Shown here: positions 6,420 through 8,833 of the stretch, piece by piece
How positions within the stretch are numbered: position 1 is the first letter of the stretch
How the letters are laid out: each line of letters opens with the position of its first letter
DNA from: CAZUZS01 sp964624795
Lineage (GTDB): Bacteria > Calditrichota > Calditrichia > RBG-13-44-9
DNA length: 8,833 nt
Assembly: GCA_964624795.1 (NCBI GenBank)
Contig: CAZUZS010000127.1
Span: 1 to 8,833 of the forward strand
Direction of reading: 5' to 3'
The notes under the pieces: model-generated
What the model was told of the DNA's origin: nothing
What the model saw: the letters and a program-made list of their open reading frames with translations, nothing else
Databases searched by the model: none
Position numbers and translations under genes: made by a program

Positions 6420-8213
6420 CTATTTTAACAAAATCATCTTTTGGCTGGCTGTAACCGAACCGGCATTCAGGCGATAAATATAGACACCGGAGGCAACCGG
6501 CACGCCATGTTCATCGCTGCCATCCCATACCACCTGGTGCAGTCCTGCCTGCTGTTGTTGATTGAGCAGGGTTTTGATCTTTCGGCCATTCAGGTCATAA
6601 ATATCAAGCCTGACCAGGTTACTTGCCGGGAGATCGAACGCTATCGTGGTGGACGGGTTAAACGGATTGGGATAGTTTTGGAACAAGTGAAATGATTCCG
6701 CCAGCCTACCGCCCGGATCGTTATTCACCGCGCTGACAAAATCGCTGCGATCGAAGAAGGCTCCCCTGACGACCGGTGACGTCCAACTGAGATACACCAC
6801 ACCGTAGAGGTCCGATCCCAGATATTCGATAGACGGTTGATTGTAATAAGGCTCATTGTCTGCAAGGGAAACCTGCGTCGTCCATGTGCCTCTGTAATTT
6901 CGCCAGCGAAATCGTTCTTCTCGTTGCGGTGTATAATAACGGTAAACAACCCCCACTCCGCCGCCCTTACGAGCGGTAATAGCCGGGCTTTCCTGGATAG
7001 TTGTGGTATCATCCGCAAAACCGTAATACCAGGTTCCACCATCATCGTAGGTCACCAGGTACAGGCAGACTGGCCGTGTTGCAGTGTAATCGAAGTAGCA
7101 GGTGACGGTATCGCCATAGGCGCCGATGGATGAATAGTCGCCGCTCGCCCCGACCGGATAGCTCATAACCTTGTCCCAGGTATCGCCACTTTGTACGCCA
7201 TCGATATGAACTGTGTCACTGCTGGATATATATGACGCCCAACAATACCGGGTTGAGTAATTTTCAACTGAAGATATGTCAAGGCCGTGACTGGCATCGG
7301 TGACATTTGTGGTTATTTCGGTCCATGTTACAAAATCCGGGTCCAATCCCCAGAAGAATTTCACACTGCCGTCGCTATTGATAGCCGAGTAATACAGCCG
7401 GTTATTATAATAATCCGCATTTGAAGTCAGGGCGACTTCCGTAATAGAGACCGGTGAAGTTGTGGTGAAAACCGTGAAGTACGAAGTGCCGGTACTAAAA
7501 CTGGTCTGTATTCCATTAATTGCATCAAAGCGGTAAAGGAATGCCTGATCGTGACTTGAACCGCGATGAAATGCGACATAACAATATCCCGAGACGACCG
7601 ATGCGCTCATTGTGCTAATCGAATAATTTGCCCACCAGTCGTATGTTTCGTTCCAGGTAAGGCCACCGTCGGTGGAGATATTGAAAACCCAGTGGTTGGT
7701 ATTGCCGTCTCCCTGCAGGAGAAACACCGCAAAGAGATTGCCCGTTGCACGATCGATATCCAATGCATTGACCAATATCGAATCCCGGTTCCCAATTCTT
7801 ACATCCGCTCCCCATTTGCTTGCGTCCAGTGTGGGAACGGGTGTGTGCCACGAGTTGCCAATGGACATCTCGTTCAGATTTGTCAATGTGCCTAATTGGG
7901 GAAACATGGAGAGTGCGTTGTCATATTTCCCACTATTCCAAAGTTCCTCGATTGCTGAGGCCATTTTTTCCGCCTGGGGAGTGGCATTTTTTTCCAGCAC
8001 TAAATCGATATTTGAATTGACTTTTTCCTGCTGTGTCATTCTTTGCAGAGAATTCCACACCGGGGAATTTACAATTACAGTCTCCGGTTTTTCCCTGTCA
8101 ACCGGTGTTGTCCACATCTGTGAAACCGCATGTGGGCTCGATCCCACTGGGAACTCCTGTGCAAATGCTGCTGCGATAAAACAGATCGAGAGAAATATTA
8201 TCATTCCTTTCAT
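6420..8213 (-). CDS. Secreted beta-propeller-like protein with type IX secretion C-terminal sorting domain
   Basis: ATG at 8213 follows AAAGGAGG with good spacing. The 597-residue product has a Sec signal peptide (1-18, IIFLSICFIAAAFA before Gln19). A short helical region with one TPR-like motif follows (about 77-106, containing IEELWNSGKYDNAL). A large Trp/Tyr-rich beta region (about 130-490) carries an Asp-box/BNR motif STDGGLTW (180-187) and a related DDGGTW (390-395), as in sialidase-like propellers. The C-terminal domain (about 505-597) is a textbook type IX sorting domain: LFQNYPNPFNPST (510-522), LDIYDLNGRKIKTL, GVPVASGVYIYRL, ending KMILLK. It should cross the outer membrane through the type IX system and be released or anchored at the surface. 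No sialidase arginine triad or other catalytic site is evident, so binding or structural roles are as likely as hydrolysis. It is monocistronic, with its own terminator and a long leader. Confidence 0.93.
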   Translation of the reverse strand: MKGMIIFLSICFIAAAFAQEFPVGSSPHAVSQMWTTPVDREKPETVIVNSPVWNSLQRMTQQEKVNSNIDLVLEKNATPQAEKMASAIEELWNSGKYDNALSMFPQLGTLTNLNEMSIGNSWHTPVPTLDASKWGADVRIGNRDSILVNALDIDRATGNLFAVFLLQGDGNTNHWVFNISTDGGLTWNETYDWWANYSISTMSASVVSGYCYVAFHRGSSHDQAFLYRFDAINGIQTSFSTGTSYFTVFTTTSPVSITEVALTSNADYYNNRLYYSAINSDGSVKFFWGLDPDFVTWTEITTNVTDASHGLDISSVENYSTRYCWASYISSSDTVHIDGVQSGDTWDKVMSYPVGASGDYSSIGAYGDTVTCYFDYTATRPVCLYLVTYDDGGTWYYGFADDTTTIQESPAITARKGGGVGVVYRYYTPQREERFRWRNYRGTWTTQVSLADNEPYYNQPSIEYLGSDLYGVVYLSWTSPVVRGAFFDRSDFVSAVNNDPGGRLAESFHLFQNYPNPFNPSTTIAFDLPASNLVRLDIYDLNGRKIKTLLNQQQQAGLHQVVWDGSDEHGVPVASGVYIYRLNAGSVTASQKMILLK

Positions 8214-8245
8214 TTTTCCTCCTTTGGATTAGTCCTTACAAAATG

Positions 8246-8373
8246 CGTGCTTGCGAAGCACGATTAGCTTGTTGTGGATTTGCAGTAACTCCACTCAATA
8301 TCCTCTTCTTCTCACTCTTCGCTAAAGCGACCGAAATTCCTGTTTTTTTTACCTCCTTTCTTTTTTATTTCGG
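8246..8373 (-). promoter_or_regulatory. Structured 5' leader with consecutive hairpins and an extra Shine-Dalgarno
   Basis: In minus-strand order, four inverted pairs occupy the leader of the type IX-sorted gene. They are CCGAAAT/ATTTCGG (8373-8367 with 8337-8331), TCGC/GCGA around TTTA (8330-8319, directly abutting the first), GTGGA/TCCAC (8294-8290 with 8278-8274) and CGTGCTT/AAGCACG with a 3-base loop (8262-8246). The first stem encloses AAAGGAGGT (8359-8351), a full Shine-Dalgarno match with no ATG, GTG or TTG at usable distance. The last stem ends about 24 bases before the gene's own AAAGGAGG. This suggests a regulated untranslated leader; it matches no riboswitch I recognise. Confidence 0.45.
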
Positions 8374-8473
8374 AAAGTGCATGTTTTAACCATTAGAAAC
8401 GATAATTTAATCTCCTTGCATATATGACTAATCGTAAAGACTGCGCAAAATTCGAGCGGAATAGGACCAGTAA

Positions 8474-8828
8474 AAGCTTTATTCAATCCCATACTTAATA
8501 GCTTTTATCTCCTTTTGTGATATTTCGGAACTCATTGGTATCGGTTGCGCTGCTAAGTACGGAATAATGCCGACGATTGCTGTGACGGAAGTCAAAACCG
8601 TCCCCCCAAAAGTGGTGGATGCCGGGCGCTTTTTTGCTGGAAAGGGGTAGAATGATTTGTGGGGATATTTTAGTCCGGCTGGTTTAACCATCGCCCAGGC
8701 GGCATTCTCCGGCATCCTGTCAGGGCAGGCCAATTGAAAAACGTGCTAATGAAATGTTCAGACGCGCCACCCTGGGCCAAATTCGCCTGCCAGATATTGA
8801 TTCGCAGAATTTAAATCTGCCTCCGGCT
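8474..8828 (+). pseudogene. Possible decayed coding sequence of unknown family
   Basis: Three plus-strand pieces read like protein. Frame A is open from 8474 to a TAG at 8648 and contains CDISELIGIGCAAKYGIMP and TVPPKVVDAGRFFAGKG. It continues in the same frame to a TGA at 8735, with GYFSPAGLTIAQAAFSGILS. A second frame, open from about 8688, gives IEKRANEMFRRATLGQIRLP and ends in TAA at 8829-8831. One in-frame stop plus one frame change could join them into a single degraded C-terminal region. An opposing minus frame (8479-8733, 84 codons, TTG start, no Shine-Dalgarno) is open over most of the same DNA. I recognise neither version; the region may simply be non-coding. Confidence 0.25.
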
Positions 8829-8833
8829 TAATA

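Noticed and set aside
6420..8213. Active sialidase
   Set aside because: Asp-box-like motifs are present, but the conserved arginine triad and catalytic Tyr/Glu context are not recognisable; Asp boxes alone occur in many non-enzymatic propellers.
8479..8733. 84-residue minus-strand protein
   Set aside because: The start would be a TTG with no ribosome site, the product matches nothing I know, and broken plus-strand frames over the same DNA look at least as protein-like.

Overview
The window looks like bacterial DNA from the FCB superphylum (Bacteroidota, Calditrichota, Ignavibacteria, KSB1-like lineages), probably a draft or metagenome-derived scaffold. Two things point there. The large minus-strand gene at 6420-8213 ends in a type IX secretion sorting domain with the classic NYPNPFNPST signature. 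A small plus-strand gene at 2084-2359 resembles the HU-like DNA-binding domain common in that group. A run of exactly 100 N (2515-2614) is a scaffold gap, so everything left of it is tied to everything right of it only by scaffolding.

Left part (1-2514). A long AT-rich reading frame (3-2027) enters from beyond the window edge and encodes an almost wholly helical protein that I do not recognise. Around 2030-2060 the composition changes abruptly to GC-balanced DNA, which carries the HU-like gene, apparently missing its usual N-terminal segment. After it come a GC-rich hairpin and four tandem copies of an 18-base imperfect palindrome at an exact 22-bp period, just before the gap.

Middle part (2615-6052). 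A minus-strand pair encodes an SCO-type thioredoxin-fold copper protein (3282-4013) and, 54 bases downstream, a secreted protein with an HYGNNV motif (2700-3227). Together they suggest copper or other metal handling in the periplasm, possibly for cytochrome oxidase assembly. A 493-base intergenic region separates them from a divergent plus-strand gene (4507-5478) for a membrane-anchored coiled-coil protein of unknown function. A minus-strand glyoxalase/VOC-fold protein follows (5639-6052).

Right part (6053-8833). The secreted, type IX-sorted beta-propeller-like protein (6420-8213) has a convincing intrinsic terminator and a leader that can form several consecutive hairpins around an extra Shine-Dalgarno-like sequence. 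The last 350 bases hold no convincing gene, but frames broken by a stop and a shift on the plus strand suggest a decayed coding sequence.

Apart from the SCO pair, the genes do not form an obvious pathway. The items most worth following up are the AT-rich orphan with its junction to the truncated HU-like gene, the 22-bp repeat array, the structured leader and the SCO/HYGNNV pair.
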